DNA of 56,048 nt from the NCBI GenBank assembly GCA_035299065.1, contig DATGXI010000156.1:1-56048 (forward strand), read 5' to 3'. The notes beneath the pieces are model-generated. The model was given only the letters and a program-made list of their open reading frames with translations, was not told where the DNA came from and did no database searches. Positions 8,779-16,432 of this stretch are shown in pieces. The DNA comes from DASPJQ01 sp035299065. GTDB lineage: Bacteria > Bacteroidota > Bacteroidia > Flavobacteriales_D > UBA2798. How positions within the stretch are numbered: position 1 is the first letter of the stretch; each line of letters begins with the position of its first letter. Position numbers and translations under genes: made by a program.

Positions 8779-10048
8779 TTCTTATCCTCCTTAATTTATT
8801 TCCTTTGATGAGTTCGTTTGTAAATATTCTGTTAATGGCTATGCGCTCAACTTTATACGTTTTCAAAAGTTGTTGAATTTGGATTTTTGCCGCTTCAAAC
8901 TCGGTATTAGAACCGCTTGTATAAAGTGACAAATTATCCGTTGAAGTTTGAATAAGGCAATAATCATTGATCCCATCTGAAGCCAGTATAATTGCTCTCC
9001 TGAAAAAATCAGGGAATATTTTTACGGGTTGACCATTGGTTGCCATAAATTCCAGCATATCGTCTGAACGGCCTTCAATTTTTTCAATTCCGGTCATTTT
9101 GCTTTTACATGCACAGTTCCTTTTTTCATGAACAATGTCATTTAATTCATACCGTATAAATGGTTGCGAGGAACGTTCCAGGTCGGTTATTATGGGATGG
9201 AACCTTAATTTTTCATCATCCAGGTATTTTTTTTCAATGATCAAAAAATCTTCGTGAAAATGAAGTGTTCCGTATTCGCAGGTGGACGCAAGAAAACCTT
9301 CGGTGCATTGATACACCTGGTGAATGGTTTGTCCAAAAACGCTTTCAAGAATTTTTTTATCTTCGGGATACAACACCTCGGCCACTGAAACTATTTTATC
9401 GGGAGAAATACTTAGGTTACCAAGTTTTACCCGGTTGGCCAGTTCCAGCAACATGCTTGGTTGAGCAACAAGAATATTCGGATTTAATTTGTTTAGCCTT
9501 TCAATGTGTTCATCAAGGTCCTTCATTAAATCAAAAAATTCAAAGCGCAATAATTTTGATTTCACCGATTCATACAGGTTGCTGTTGGCCCGCAGAAAAA
9601 ATGCAATACTCCTTTTTTTAAACGAGAAGCCTAAAACTTTGTCCAGCACGGCTGCTACCCAATGTGCACGTTCAATTTCTGAGGCAATAAAAATACCGCG
9701 GTTACCACTTGTGCCCGATGACAATCCTACTGTTACATTATTTATTGTGGGCGAAAAATCCCTTGAATTTTCGGCTTTCACAGCAACTTCCTGCGCAATG
9801 TCACGCTTTAGGCCAACCGTATTGATGGAATCAAAATTTCCCATGTGCAGCGCCTTGTTCATAACAGGATAAGCTGAAAAAGGAGTTTCTGCCTGTACCA
9901 TATTTTTGTAAAAGGGCGATTGTTTTAATACCCGTTGCATTCGTTTCCATTTTTTTGCCTGGAGTGAATGCATGCGGTTTTTATACACCACTTTATTCCA
10001 CTTCAGGGACAAAAGTTTGCCTATTATATGTAATTTAAAGTTGGCCAA
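8765..10048 (-). CDS. PaaK/F390-synthetase-like adenylate-forming enzyme
   Basis: About 427 residues. The ATP-binding loop is LSSGTSGNRG (~109-118), and YQCTEG fits the A5-type motif. A later segment, PFIRYELNDIV, resembles the A7/A8 region. These fit the short PaaK-like adenylate-forming family (F390 synthetase-related) rather than the ~550-residue acyl-CoA synthetases. It should activate a carboxylate with ATP. No ATG precedes the conserved N-terminus; the best start is a TTG at 10048, inside the upstream gene (14-bp overlap), which gives full family length. The next ATG (~residue 26) would remove conserved sequence. Its partner is probably the KAS III encoded just downstream. Confidence 0.82.
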   Translation of the reverse strand: MANFKLHIIGKLLSLKWNKVVYKNRMHSLQAKKWKRMQRVLKQSPFYKNMVQAETPFSAYPVMNKALHMGNFDSINTVGLKRDIAQEVAVKAENSRDFSPTINNVTVGLSSGTSGNRGIFIASEIERAHWVAAVLDKVLGFSFKKRSIAFFLRANSNLYESVKSKLLRFEFFDLMKDLDEHIERLNKLNPNILVAQPSMLLELANRVKLGNLSISPDKIVSVAEVLYPEDKKILESVFGQTIHQVYQCTEGFLASTCEYGTLHFHEDFLIIEKKYLDDEKLRFHPIITDLERSSQPFIRYELNDIVHEKRNCACKSKMTGIEKIEGRSDDMLEFMATNGQPVKIFPDFFRRAIILASDGINDYCLIQTSTDNLSLYTSGSNTEFEAAKIQIQQLLKTYKVERIAINRIFTNELIKGNKLRRIRNANR

Positions 10049-10880
10049 GCGAAAAACGGGTATTTACAAGTTTATCAGTAGTCTCAGAACAATGCGTTGG
10101 TACAATCATTACATGGGGATTTGCTTTGTGATAACGGTGCACTTTATCAAGACTGTGTTTAAAATCACTCCACGAGTCAAAAAATAGCCGAACCATTGAT
10201 TTGGGTAAAATATTTTCTTCGAATGATTTTTTCATCCAACAGGCATCTGCAATTAAAAAGTAATTTTGTTTCTCAGTTTTTACCTGTATACCTACCTGCC
10301 CGCGTGCATGGCCGGGTAATTCATATACGTAAACAGATTCATCGCCAAATAAGTCATACTTTTTTTCAAAAATTTCATCTGGAACCTGTTTGCTGTTTTC
10401 AATAAAAACAACCCGTTTATCAATGTCAGCAGGCAAAAGCTTTTTGAGCACGCCCTTTGAAAAAGCAAAAAAACTACCCAGTTTCATCGTATAGTCATAG
10501 GCAATTTTTGACGTGTATATAGTGGCGTTTGGAAAATCCTTTAAACCGCACACATGATCACCATGAAAATGCGAAAGAATGATTTTTTTAATTTGCGAAG
10601 GCTCAATTCCGGCCTTTTTTAATTGCGACACAATTTCATCTTCAGGTTTAATATCAACCCTTGTAATCATTGCATATATTTTATTGGGGAAACGTTTTGT
10701 ACATTCAAAAAAACGTTGTGCATATCCTGTGTCAAATAAAATATACCCTTCGGTTGGGTGTTCAATGAGTCCCCACAAAGCATGAAATTTAATTTTCAGG
10801 TTGCGTCCACCGCGAATGGCATGGCTTTCCTTTGCCACACAATGGCCTGCGTAATTTAAATATAACCGGGTTGTTTTCAT
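10035..10880 (-). CDS. Metallo-beta-lactamase-fold hydrolase (AHL-lactonase-like)
   Basis: 281 residues. The binuclear zinc motif is SHFHGDH (~103-109), preceded by ILFDTGY. Further ligands are likely in ELPGHARGQ and the Asp of LIADACW. This arrangement is typical of lactonase-like MBL hydrolases. No signal peptide. It overlaps the epimerase gene by 4 bp at its start and the adenylate-forming gene by 14 bp at its end, so it belongs to the lipid cluster. In that setting lactone, thioester or ester hydrolysis is plausible. A quorum-quenching role is possible but not suggested by the neighbours. Confidence 0.85.
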   Translation of the reverse strand: MKTTRLYLNYAGHCVAKESHAIRGGRNLKIKFHALWGLIEHPTEGYILFDTGYAQRFFECTKRFPNKIYAMITRVDIKPEDEIVSQLKKAGIEPSQIKKIILSHFHGDHVCGLKDFPNATIYTSKIAYDYTMKLGSFFAFSKGVLKKLLPADIDKRVVFIENSKQVPDEIFEKKYDLFGDESVYVYELPGHARGQVGIQVKTEKQNYFLIADACWMKKSFEENILPKSMVRLFFDSWSDFKHSLDKVHRYHKANPHVMIVPTHCSETTDKLVNTRFSLGQL

Positions 10881-11863
10881 GCCTGTGTTGTTTTATACCA
10901 ATTCACAAATTCTTCAACCGCCTCATCGGTACTCACACGCGGAACATAACCCAACAGTGTTTTTGCCTTGGTAATATCCATGGTAAACGATTTGGTTAAT
11001 GTGCCTACTCCGTAAACAGTAAGCGCGGGTTCTTCCTGGTTTGTAATGCGCGATTTAAATTCCATGAATCCGGCTACTTTTTTCACCAGCCAGAACGGAA
11101 CTTTTTTTGTTGGCAATGTTTTTCCGAGTTTACTCAAAACAAGGTCAACCTTTTCCCAAAGCAAAACAGGTTCACCGTTGGAGATATTGTACAATTGATT
11201 GAGTGCATTGCCTTCGGCCTTTAACCCAAGCAAAATGGCATCAACCACGTTGGCAACCGAAGTTAGGTCAACTATATTTTTACCATTTCCAATAACTTTT
11301 AATTTTCCTTCGTCAAATGCCCTTATGAGCCTTGGCATAATAACCGTATCGCCACGGCCAATGAGGGCACGCGGACGCAACCCAACAAATGGAATGCCTG
11401 AAGACTGCAGCAAAATTTCGGCTTCACGTTTTGTGGCCGCATAGGCATTGATGAATTTTTTTGGCAGTTGATCTGACTCTTTAATGTTCAGCTTGTCTTT
11501 TAATTCAAAATATAAACTTGGGGTAGAAATGTAAATGTATTTTTTAACTCCGTATTCCTTTGCTGCCTGAATTAAATGTTGTTGTGAAACTACATTCGCG
11601 TTTTTAAAATCGGCTGTTTTCCCCCAGGGCGATGATAGTGCGGCAGCGTGAATAATAACATCAGCACCTTTTACAACTTCATTTACAAAATGGGCATTGC
11701 TCAAATCGCCCATAACATAATTTACTTTTTCATGTTTTATATGATGCGTAGGTTTAATGGTACGGCCAACAGCGGTAATGGAACTCACCTCTTGCAATTC
11801 AACAAGGCGTTCAAGTGTTCTATATCCCAAAAAGCCGGTGGCCCCTGTCAATACTACGTTCAT
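10877..11863 (-). CDS. NAD(P)-dependent epimerase/reductase (extended SDR, 3-beta-HSD-like)
   Basis: 328 residues from the ATG at 11863. The Rossmann motif TGATGFLG is at the N-terminus. The catalytic YAATK Tyr/Lys pair is preceded by a Ser/Thr-rich YISTPSLYF strand. The C-terminal part resembles the 3-beta-hydroxysteroid dehydrogenase/OleD group, which reduces beta-keto acids. A TTG at 11884 would only add seven unrelated residues. It is the first gene of the eight-gene cluster. Upstream lies 319 bp without a gene, presumably holding the cluster promoter; I see only a weak TAAAATTG-like box on the minus strand. Confidence 0.85.
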   Translation of the reverse strand: MNVVLTGATGFLGYRTLERLVELQEVSSITAVGRTIKPTHHIKHEKVNYVMGDLSNAHFVNEVVKGADVIIHAAALSSPWGKTADFKNANVVSQQHLIQAAKEYGVKKYIYISTPSLYFELKDKLNIKESDQLPKKFINAYAATKREAEILLQSSGIPFVGLRPRALIGRGDTVIMPRLIRAFDEGKLKVIGNGKNIVDLTSVANVVDAILLGLKAEGNALNQLYNISNGEPVLLWEKVDLVLSKLGKTLPTKKVPFWLVKKVAGFMEFKSRITNQEEPALTVYGVGTLTKSFTMDITKAKTLLGYVPRVSTDEAVEEFVNWYKTTQA

Positions 11864-12102
11864 AGTGTTTGCGTTTAAATACAATTTTAGGGTGTATTTA
11901 AATGTAAAGCTAATTTAACCAGGGCGACTTAAAAAGTTATAGCGGATCAAACTGACTTTAACTTTTCTAAATAGACACCTACATATCAGTATATTAGGCA
12001 AAAACCAAGAGAAAAACTGATGTTGAAAAGCTAATCCGTGTTTGTTTTTGAGCCAGATCCTTCCTTTCCTGTTACCCTGCCTGTAAGCGTCCTATTTTTT
12101 TG

Positions 12103-12110
12103 TATTTTTG
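12103..12110 (+). promoter_or_regulatory. Putative -7 box for tRNA-Arg
   Basis: TATTTTTG matches the Bacteroidota -7 consensus TAnnTTTG, about 73 bp before the tRNA. No clear TTTG -33 element lies 19 bp upstream. The same octamer occurs 45 bp before the tRNA-Pro gene. The rest of the 11864-12182 spacer shows nothing else I can name. Confidence 0.4.
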
Positions 12111-12182
12111 CCACTGTTCTACTGGTGTCATGTGTTTAACAACAAAAGAGGCAACAAATTAGAAAACGGTCTTTAAAATATT

Positions 12183-12257
12183 GGTCTCATAGTTCAACGG
12201 ATAGAATAGAAGTTTCCTAAACTTTAGATCCAGGTTCGATTCCTGGTGAGACCACCA
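12183..12257 (+). tRNA. tRNA-Arg (anticodon CCT)
   Basis: A full cloverleaf can be drawn. Acceptor GGTCTCA/TGAGACC; D stem GTTC/GAAT; anticodon stem GAAGT/ACTTT with loop TTCCTAA, giving anticodon CCT at 12216-12218; T stem CCAGG/CCTGG with loop TTCGATT; discriminator A and encoded CCA. It reads AGG codons. Its 3' half overlaps the end of the convergent serine recombinase gene, making this the left boundary of the accessory island. Confidence 0.95.
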
Positions 12258-13818
12258 ACTCGGCATAGGTGATACTCAAATCACCTATGCCGGTTTTTAA
12301 ACCCTCAGAATTCTGTTTAAATAAGGCTATTAGCCCCCATGTAAAACTGATTTGTTCGGTTCGACACTGATCAGTTTTCTTGTTGTAATGAATTCCCTTT
12401 GGAAAAATCATGTATTGCAGTTTTACTCGTCCATTATAATCACTGGAAGTCCACAAAACCTGTAAGTTCCGAGAGTATTCAAGTATTTTATCTAAACATT
12501 TGTCAAGGTTCGACACTTCACTTTTAAAGTTAGCTAATTCCTTGTGTAAATTGTCTCTTTCAGCATCAAATTGCGCCTTGTATTTGCTGAACATATCCTT
12601 GGTTAACTCTTCCTCTATATACCTTACTTCAAGCCTTTTGATTTTATGGTCAAGTTCAGCTATTTTGCTTTCAATTACTGACTTGTTGTCATCCATTTCT
12701 TCATTGTTCTTTTCATACACATATTTAAAATGAGTTTTAATAAAGTCTAAGGTTGTTTCATTTGTAACATTAAAATAGGTTAACCAATTTTCAAACCTCT
12801 TGTGCAGTTCAATTGCACTCTTATTGTTTTTACAGCCCTTGATTCGACATTTGTAGTACCAAATTTTCTTTTTCTTTACCATATAACCCGGTACATTCCC
12901 ATTGCAATGGTCACACTTTAAAAAGTTCTTCAACGGCAAATAGTCATTTTCAGTTTTTATCTTGTAGCCAAACTGGTGTTTTTGGTTGCTTATGTTATGG
13001 ACTTTTAGAAATAGATCAGGACTTATTAAAGCTTCATGATTACCCTTGACCACTTTTCCCTCCAATATATTATGTGAAAGTAGACCACAGTAAAAAGTGT
13101 TTCTTAAAATCCCTGAAAGAGTTTGATGCGGGAGTTTACACCCAAGTTTTTCAAGTCTCTGTATTATTTCCTCATTGCTTACTTTTTCATAAGCTTTCCA
13201 AAAGAATGCCTTTTTTAATAATTTGCCGGTTGCATTTATTGCCAGTTTTCTCTTTCCATTGACCTTAAGGTTATCATAACCCAATGGTGTGTTGTGTGTC
13301 CATTCACCTCTTAGAAGTGCTTCTCTCATCCCATTCATGCACTTTTCACGCCTTACCTGATTATCATAAGCTGAAAAGATAAATTGAATGTTTTGTTGTA
13401 AATCACCGCTTGATGATTCATCTGTGAGTTGTGTTACCGCTTGTAGTCTTATGCCTTGCTCCTTTAGCTGCTCTTTAATATAAATGGCATTGGCTCCTGA
13501 TCTTGAAAAGCGGTCAACACTATACACTATTATATACGAGATTTTTTCCTTGCTCTTTTTTACAAAAGAAAGCATCCGGTTAAATTCCTTTCTCTCATCA
13601 TTTTTGGCACTTTCATAAGTACCACCAAAAATCCCCTTAATGATATAGTTTTGTTTTTGAGCAAATGTTTCACATGCTTTTTTTTGCGTAACCAAACTCA
13701 TATTGGTATCTGCCTGCTCTTTGCTTGAGACCCTTGTATAAATTACACAGTTACCTGTCTTTATATTCTTTTGCTGTTTCCCTTTGGCAAACTGGTTAAA
13801 TAATGTGCTGTTTTCCAT
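12217..13818 (-). CDS. Large serine recombinase (site-specific integrase)
   Basis: 533 residues. An N-terminal resolvase domain (~22-165) has the nucleophile motif YTRVSSKEQ (Ser31), then VYSVDRFSRSG. A Recombinase domain (~175-290) includes NTPLGYDNL. A zinc ribbon (CDHCNG ... CRIKGC, ~298-325) and a long charged coiled-coil (~365-450) follow. This is the standard build of large serine integrases, which cut and exchange double strands at att sites. The last ~27 codons run through the tRNA-Arg terminator and 3' half, giving the tail VVSPGIEPGSKV. The stop codon lies in the anticodon loop, so the native C-terminus may differ. It starts at an ATG (13818), 4 bp after a small upstream gene. Confidence 0.93.
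   Translation of the reverse strand: MENSTLFNQFAKGKQQKNIKTGNCVIYTRVSSKEQADTNMSLVTQKKACETFAQKQNYIIKGIFGGTYESAKNDERKEFNRMLSFVKKSKEKISYIIVYSVDRFSRSGANAIYIKEQLKEQGIRLQAVTQLTDESSSGDLQQNIQFIFSAYDNQVRREKCMNGMREALLRGEWTHNTPLGYDNLKVNGKRKLAINATGKLLKKAFFWKAYEKVSNEEIIQRLEKLGCKLPHQTLSGILRNTFYCGLLSHNILEGKVVKGNHEALISPDLFLKVHNISNQKHQFGYKIKTENDYLPLKNFLKCDHCNGNVPGYMVKKKKIWYYKCRIKGCKNNKSAIELHKRFENWLTYFNVTNETTLDFIKTHFKYVYEKNNEEMDDNKSVIESKIAELDHKIKRLEVRYIEEELTKDMFSKYKAQFDAERDNLHKELANFKSEVSNLDKCLDKILEYSRNLQVLWTSSDYNGRVKLQYMIFPKGIHYNKKTDQCRTEQISFTWGLIALFKQNSEGLKTGIGDLSITYAELVVSPGIEPGSKV
12261..12298 (+). terminator. Rho-independent terminator of tRNA-Arg
   Basis: A perfect 13-bp stem (CGGCATAGGTGAT at 12261-12273, ATCACCTATGCCG at 12280-12292) with a 6-nt loop, followed by GTTTTT. 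It lies 3 bp after the tRNA CCA. On the opposite strand the same bases encode part of the C-terminal tail of the recombinase. Confidence 0.88.
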
Positions 13819-13822
13819 GTTT

Positions 13823-14035
13823 TTAAGCTGCTTTTTCCAAATATACTAAATCTTTTAGAGCATTCAAATTTGCCCCTTCAGTTTTAAAAAGTGAAAAATT
13901 TTGTTTAATAGCTGAGTACATAATTTCACATAGAATATTAATGCTTTCAATAAATTCCTGTGCTTGTTTTTGTGTGAAGTATGCATATTCTTTTTTTGAA
14001 AGAATATCACTAATTTTGAGTGGTGGGTGTTTCAT
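13823..14035 (-). CDS. Small protein upstream of the recombinase
   Basis: 70 residues from the ATG at 14035 (MKHPPLKISDILSKKEYAYF); a TTG at 14071 would add 12. Helical and charged: FTQKQAQEFIESINILCEIMYSAIKQNF looks like one or two amphipathic helices. It ends 4 bp before the recombinase start, so it is co-transcribed and probably linked to recombination or its control. No family recognised. It is a candidate DNA-binding accessory factor because two phased repeat arrays lie directly upstream (inference). Confidence 0.55.
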   Translation of the reverse strand: MKHPPLKISDILSKKEYAYFTQKQAQEFIESINILCEIMYSAIKQNFSLFKTEGANLNALKDLVYLEKAA

Positions 14036-14160
14036 GTTATTTGATTTATTTAGGCAAAGTTGATTCTTCAAAAAACCACACTGGCCGACAATTTAAACTT
14101 TCTTTAATTCTTTTTCATTTTTTACAATTTGGTTAAATTCATTATTCTGAATTACCTCAA

Positions 14161-14315
14161 TGAATGCTATGTGAATACTGTGTTAGGACTATGGTAGATC
14201 TGTATTAGTGCCGGGTGAGGACTCCAATAGGACTATATTAGTGCTACATGAGTGCTTAACGTGTGCTTTGGTAGTACTACACTTGGGTTTGGCGAGTATC
14301 TGCATGAGTTGGCAC
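14161..14315 (+). repeat. Degenerate 11-bp tandem repeat array (14 units)
   Basis: Thirteen consecutive 11-bp units from 14161 to 14303 keep register without any indel; a fourteenth (14305-14315) follows after one extra base. Consensus nKAGTRCTnnn. Position 2 is G or T in 14/14, position 3 A in 12/14, position 4 G in 12/14, position 6 purine in 12/14, position 7 C in 11/14, position 8 T in 11/14; positions 9-11 vary. Examples: TTAGTGCTACA, TGAGTGCTTAA, GTAGTACTACA. A period near one helical turn puts all boxes on one face of the DNA, as in binding-site arrays such as plasmid centromeres. Confidence 0.8.
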
Positions 14316-14483
14316 ATGTTTTTACAGCATTGTTCAACTTCTTGAGCCGTAAGTCATCGTAATCTAAACCGGTTGTTTGTAGCGGGGCTTTATTTTGCTT
14401 TTTTAAAACAAAAATGCAACATGGAATTTTGTGTCTTTCCGACAATTTACCGCTACTGATCTCTAACTCTACTTTATTCCACT

Positions 14484-14500
14484 CAATTACATGGTAATTG
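14484..14500. repeat. 17-bp palindrome CAATTAC-ATG-GTAATTG
   Basis: Perfect 7-bp inverted arms around a 3-bp spacer, in the non-coding region between the two phased arrays and 24 bp before the second. The form fits an operator for a dimeric protein or a recombination-related site. No function can be assigned. Confidence 0.45.
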
Positions 14501-14523
14501 AATAGTACTTGCTTTTACCGCAA

Positions 14524-14619
14524 TTGGAAAGCATGAAGAAAGTACTGGGAAAGTAATCAAGCAGTGATTAGAAAGCATTGGAAAGCATTGGAAAGTAATT
14601 AGCAGTGATTAGAAAGTGC
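14524..14619 (+). repeat. Helically phased RGAAAG box array (9 units)
   Basis: RGAAAG hexamers start at 14526, 14537, 14548, 14570, 14580, 14590 and 14611, i.e. steps of 11, 11, 22, 10, 10 and 21 bp. The two skipped turns carry degenerate boxes (AAGCAG at 14559, TAGCAG at 14600). Within it a ~27-bp imperfect direct repeat is visible (GGAAAGTAAT ... GCAGTGATTAGAAAG, at 14548 and 14590). In-phase A-tracts would also bend the DNA. The motif differs from that of the array at 14161. Confidence 0.75.
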
Positions 14620-14938
14620 GGAGTTTTTACCTTAGAAACGGAATAGTCTCTATCTATTTGGGCCTCAATTATTTTTCATCATAGACAATGAACATCAGTC
14701 TGTTAGTTATTTTTTTTCAGAAAATAAAGGCAACTTTTTGTCGAAATTTGGTCTATTAAAGCGTACAGCGCGAGCTGCACCTGTGGAGAATGATTCGGTT
14801 TGCTGGCCCTTTGAATGAGCATTGAGCCTCCTTAAATCAGTATCAATTTATTTAAACCAAGTTTATCATGGTTTCGGCTTGTGATATAACGTGGAAAATA
14901 TGGTGCACTTAAACGTGGCTGGTAAAACAAAATGCGTT

Positions 14939-15703
14939 ATGAAAACGAAGACAACGAAAACAACCTTTGGTCAGGTAAGAAAAAAGGCCTTAGCGTACTG
15001 GTTGAAAGAAACCAATAGAAAACTTCATGTTAATGATGTAGTAAGGCATAGTTTTGAATGTCACTGGCAGAATAATTATACATCGGAAGATTGCCACAAT
15101 AGCCTCTATTGCTCATATGGTGAATCAAACACTTTAATTACCGACTGGTTGCGTGATGATCGATTTGATGATTATACTTTTAAAACCCCTAAGTACAATA
15201 GCAGATTGTACAGGCACTACGTTATTTTCTTTCTTATTGTATCCGAAATCCTTGTTGATTTTGTTGACCTACATAAGTTGCTTGATAACCCCGATACAAA
15301 GAAAACCAGAAAGGCCTTGTCAATTCAAGGTCATCAGTTTGATGTACACAGTCTTTTCTGTTTCATTAATTCAATATGTAAACACAAAATGGGAGACGCA
15401 GAGGATATGAAACATTATCATTGCCTGAACCACCACATTCAGTACGCATTTAATGATGATGAGAAACCTGTTAAAGCTACGATTAACGTTAACAATTTAA
15501 CTACAATCAATATTTCTGATTTAACAGGTGAAGAGATGCTTGAAGTGCCCACTGTGATGAGTATAATTGAACAACTGGTGCACTGTTACAAATACACCAG
15601 TGATTTTCTCTACAATAACTATAAAAATGTATCTGATAAATTAAAGCCATTTGAAAAAGGGGTTAAAAGCCCTGAAATGGAACCAGAATTAATAAATGAA
15701 TAA
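14939..15703 (+). CDS. Unknown protein, first gene of HNH/HExxH operon
   Basis: About 254 residues from the ATG at 14939 (MKTKTTKTTFGQVRKKALAYW); an ATG at 14900 and a GTG at 14891 are in frame. The N-terminal third is basic with scattered Cys/His (ECHWQNN, EDCHNSLYC). A helical core follows (HYVIFFLIVSEILVDFVDL). Near residue ~150 a His-rich stretch reads KHYHCLNHHIQYAF. No signal peptide. Family not recognised; the helical, His-containing core is compatible with a HEPN-like or other toxin fold but no diagnostic motif is present. Only 11 bp before the HNH gene, so almost certainly one operon. Confidence 0.6.
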   Translation: MKTKTTKTTFGQVRKKALAYWLKETNRKLHVNDVVRHSFECHWQNNYTSEDCHNSLYCSYGESNTLITDWLRDDRFDDYTFKTPKYNSRLYRHYVIFFLIVSEILVDFVDLHKLLDNPDTKKTRKALSIQGHQFDVHSLFCFINSICKHKMGDAEDMKHYHCLNHHIQYAFNDDEKPVKATINVNNLTTINISDLTGEEMLEVPTVMSIIEQLVHCYKYTSDFLYNNYKNVSDKLKPFEKGVKSPEMEPELINE

Positions 15704-15714
15704 ATAAAATAAAG

Positions 15715-16431
15715 ATGAATACCTGTTATGATTGTGGGAAACCACTAACCCCCGAAGAAGAAAAAAGAAATGGTGAACATGTTCCTGCCCAAAACCATTC
15801 TGCGGATTATGAGCCTGAATACAAAATTCAGCGTATAAAAGTACCTAGTTGTTTTGACTGTAATAATAAGGCAAGTAAACATGAAGATGAGTTGAGAAAC
15901 TGGATTGGAGTAAAAAATAACGGAGACCAACCCAATGAAATTTCAGCGAAAACTGCCAGAGGGGTAATAAGAAAGAACCCAAGCCTGGATAGACTACAAT
16001 TTAATGATAAAGGGCAGGTTGAAGCTGTGAAATTTAATCCTGAGGATATTATTAAGACTCACGTTAAAAATTTCAAAGGATTATTTTACTATAAGTATAA
16101 AAAGACCCTTAATCCAAGGGGCGCAGAGAAATATACCATCGAGGTACATCTTATAGAAAATGGTGGTGAAGATTTTATGAAGATGGCGACCAGTTATCTA
16201 TTAAGAAATTTTGAGTGGCAGGTTTCTGGACATGCCAAGGTGTTTCAATACATACTTCAGCCATACAGAGATAAATTGAACGAATCAGACAAGCCTGATG
16301 TAAAAGTGGATGATTTAGAAACGGAGCCAATGTACCTGGCAATAATGGAATATAACGAATCGCATGTTGCGGTGGTTTCCGCAGCAAATAAAGAGTTTCT
16401 ACAAAAACAAAAAGAAAGGTTGGGTAAATAA
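15715..16431 (+). CDS. HNH-family nuclease-like protein
   Basis: 238 residues. Near the N-terminus CYDCGKPLTPEEE is followed by GEHVPAQNH (~21-29) and VPSCFDCNNKASKHEDELRN (~42-61). This CxxC ... EHxP ... CxxCN ... H/E arrangement is that of a zinc-stabilised HNH (treble-clef) nuclease. The C-terminal ~150 residues (KFNPEDIIKTHVKNFKGLFYY, then a beta-rich part) are unrecognised and may recognise substrate. Middle gene of the operon; its stop lies 1 bp before the ATG of the HExxH gene, implying translational coupling. Probably cuts nucleic acid; target unknown. Confidence 0.72.
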   Translation: MNTCYDCGKPLTPEEEKRNGEHVPAQNHSADYEPEYKIQRIKVPSCFDCNNKASKHEDELRNWIGVKNNGDQPNEISAKTARGVIRKNPSLDRLQFNDKGQVEAVKFNPEDIIKTHVKNFKGLFYYKYKKTLNPRGAEKYTIEVHLIENGGEDFMKMATSYLLRNFEWQVSGHAKVFQYILQPYRDKLNESDKPDVKVDDLETEPMYLAIMEYNESHVAVVSAANKEFLQKQKERLGK

Positions 16432-16432
16432 T

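Larger units (their letters stand above)
14036..14938. other. Non-coding regulatory region between recombinase module and cargo
   Basis: About 900 bp between divergent genes with no convincing coding sequence. It contains an 11-bp repeat array (14161-14315), a 17-bp palindrome (14484-14500) and an array of RGAAAG boxes (14524-14619), listed separately. I see no clean TAnnTTTG promoter on either side. The rest (14316-14480 and 14620-14930) shows nothing I can name. It should hold the promoters of both the recombinase module and the first cargo operon. Confidence 0.6.

Noticed and set aside
10035..10880. MBL hydrolase as a quorum-quenching AHL lactonase
   Set aside because: Fold fits, but the gene is embedded by overlaps in a lipid cluster, which makes a pathway role more likely.
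14233..14445. 70-codon open frame on the minus strand in the regulatory region
   Set aside because: It overlaps the 11-bp repeat array, has no recognisable protein features and no signs of coding; the repeat explains the sequence better.
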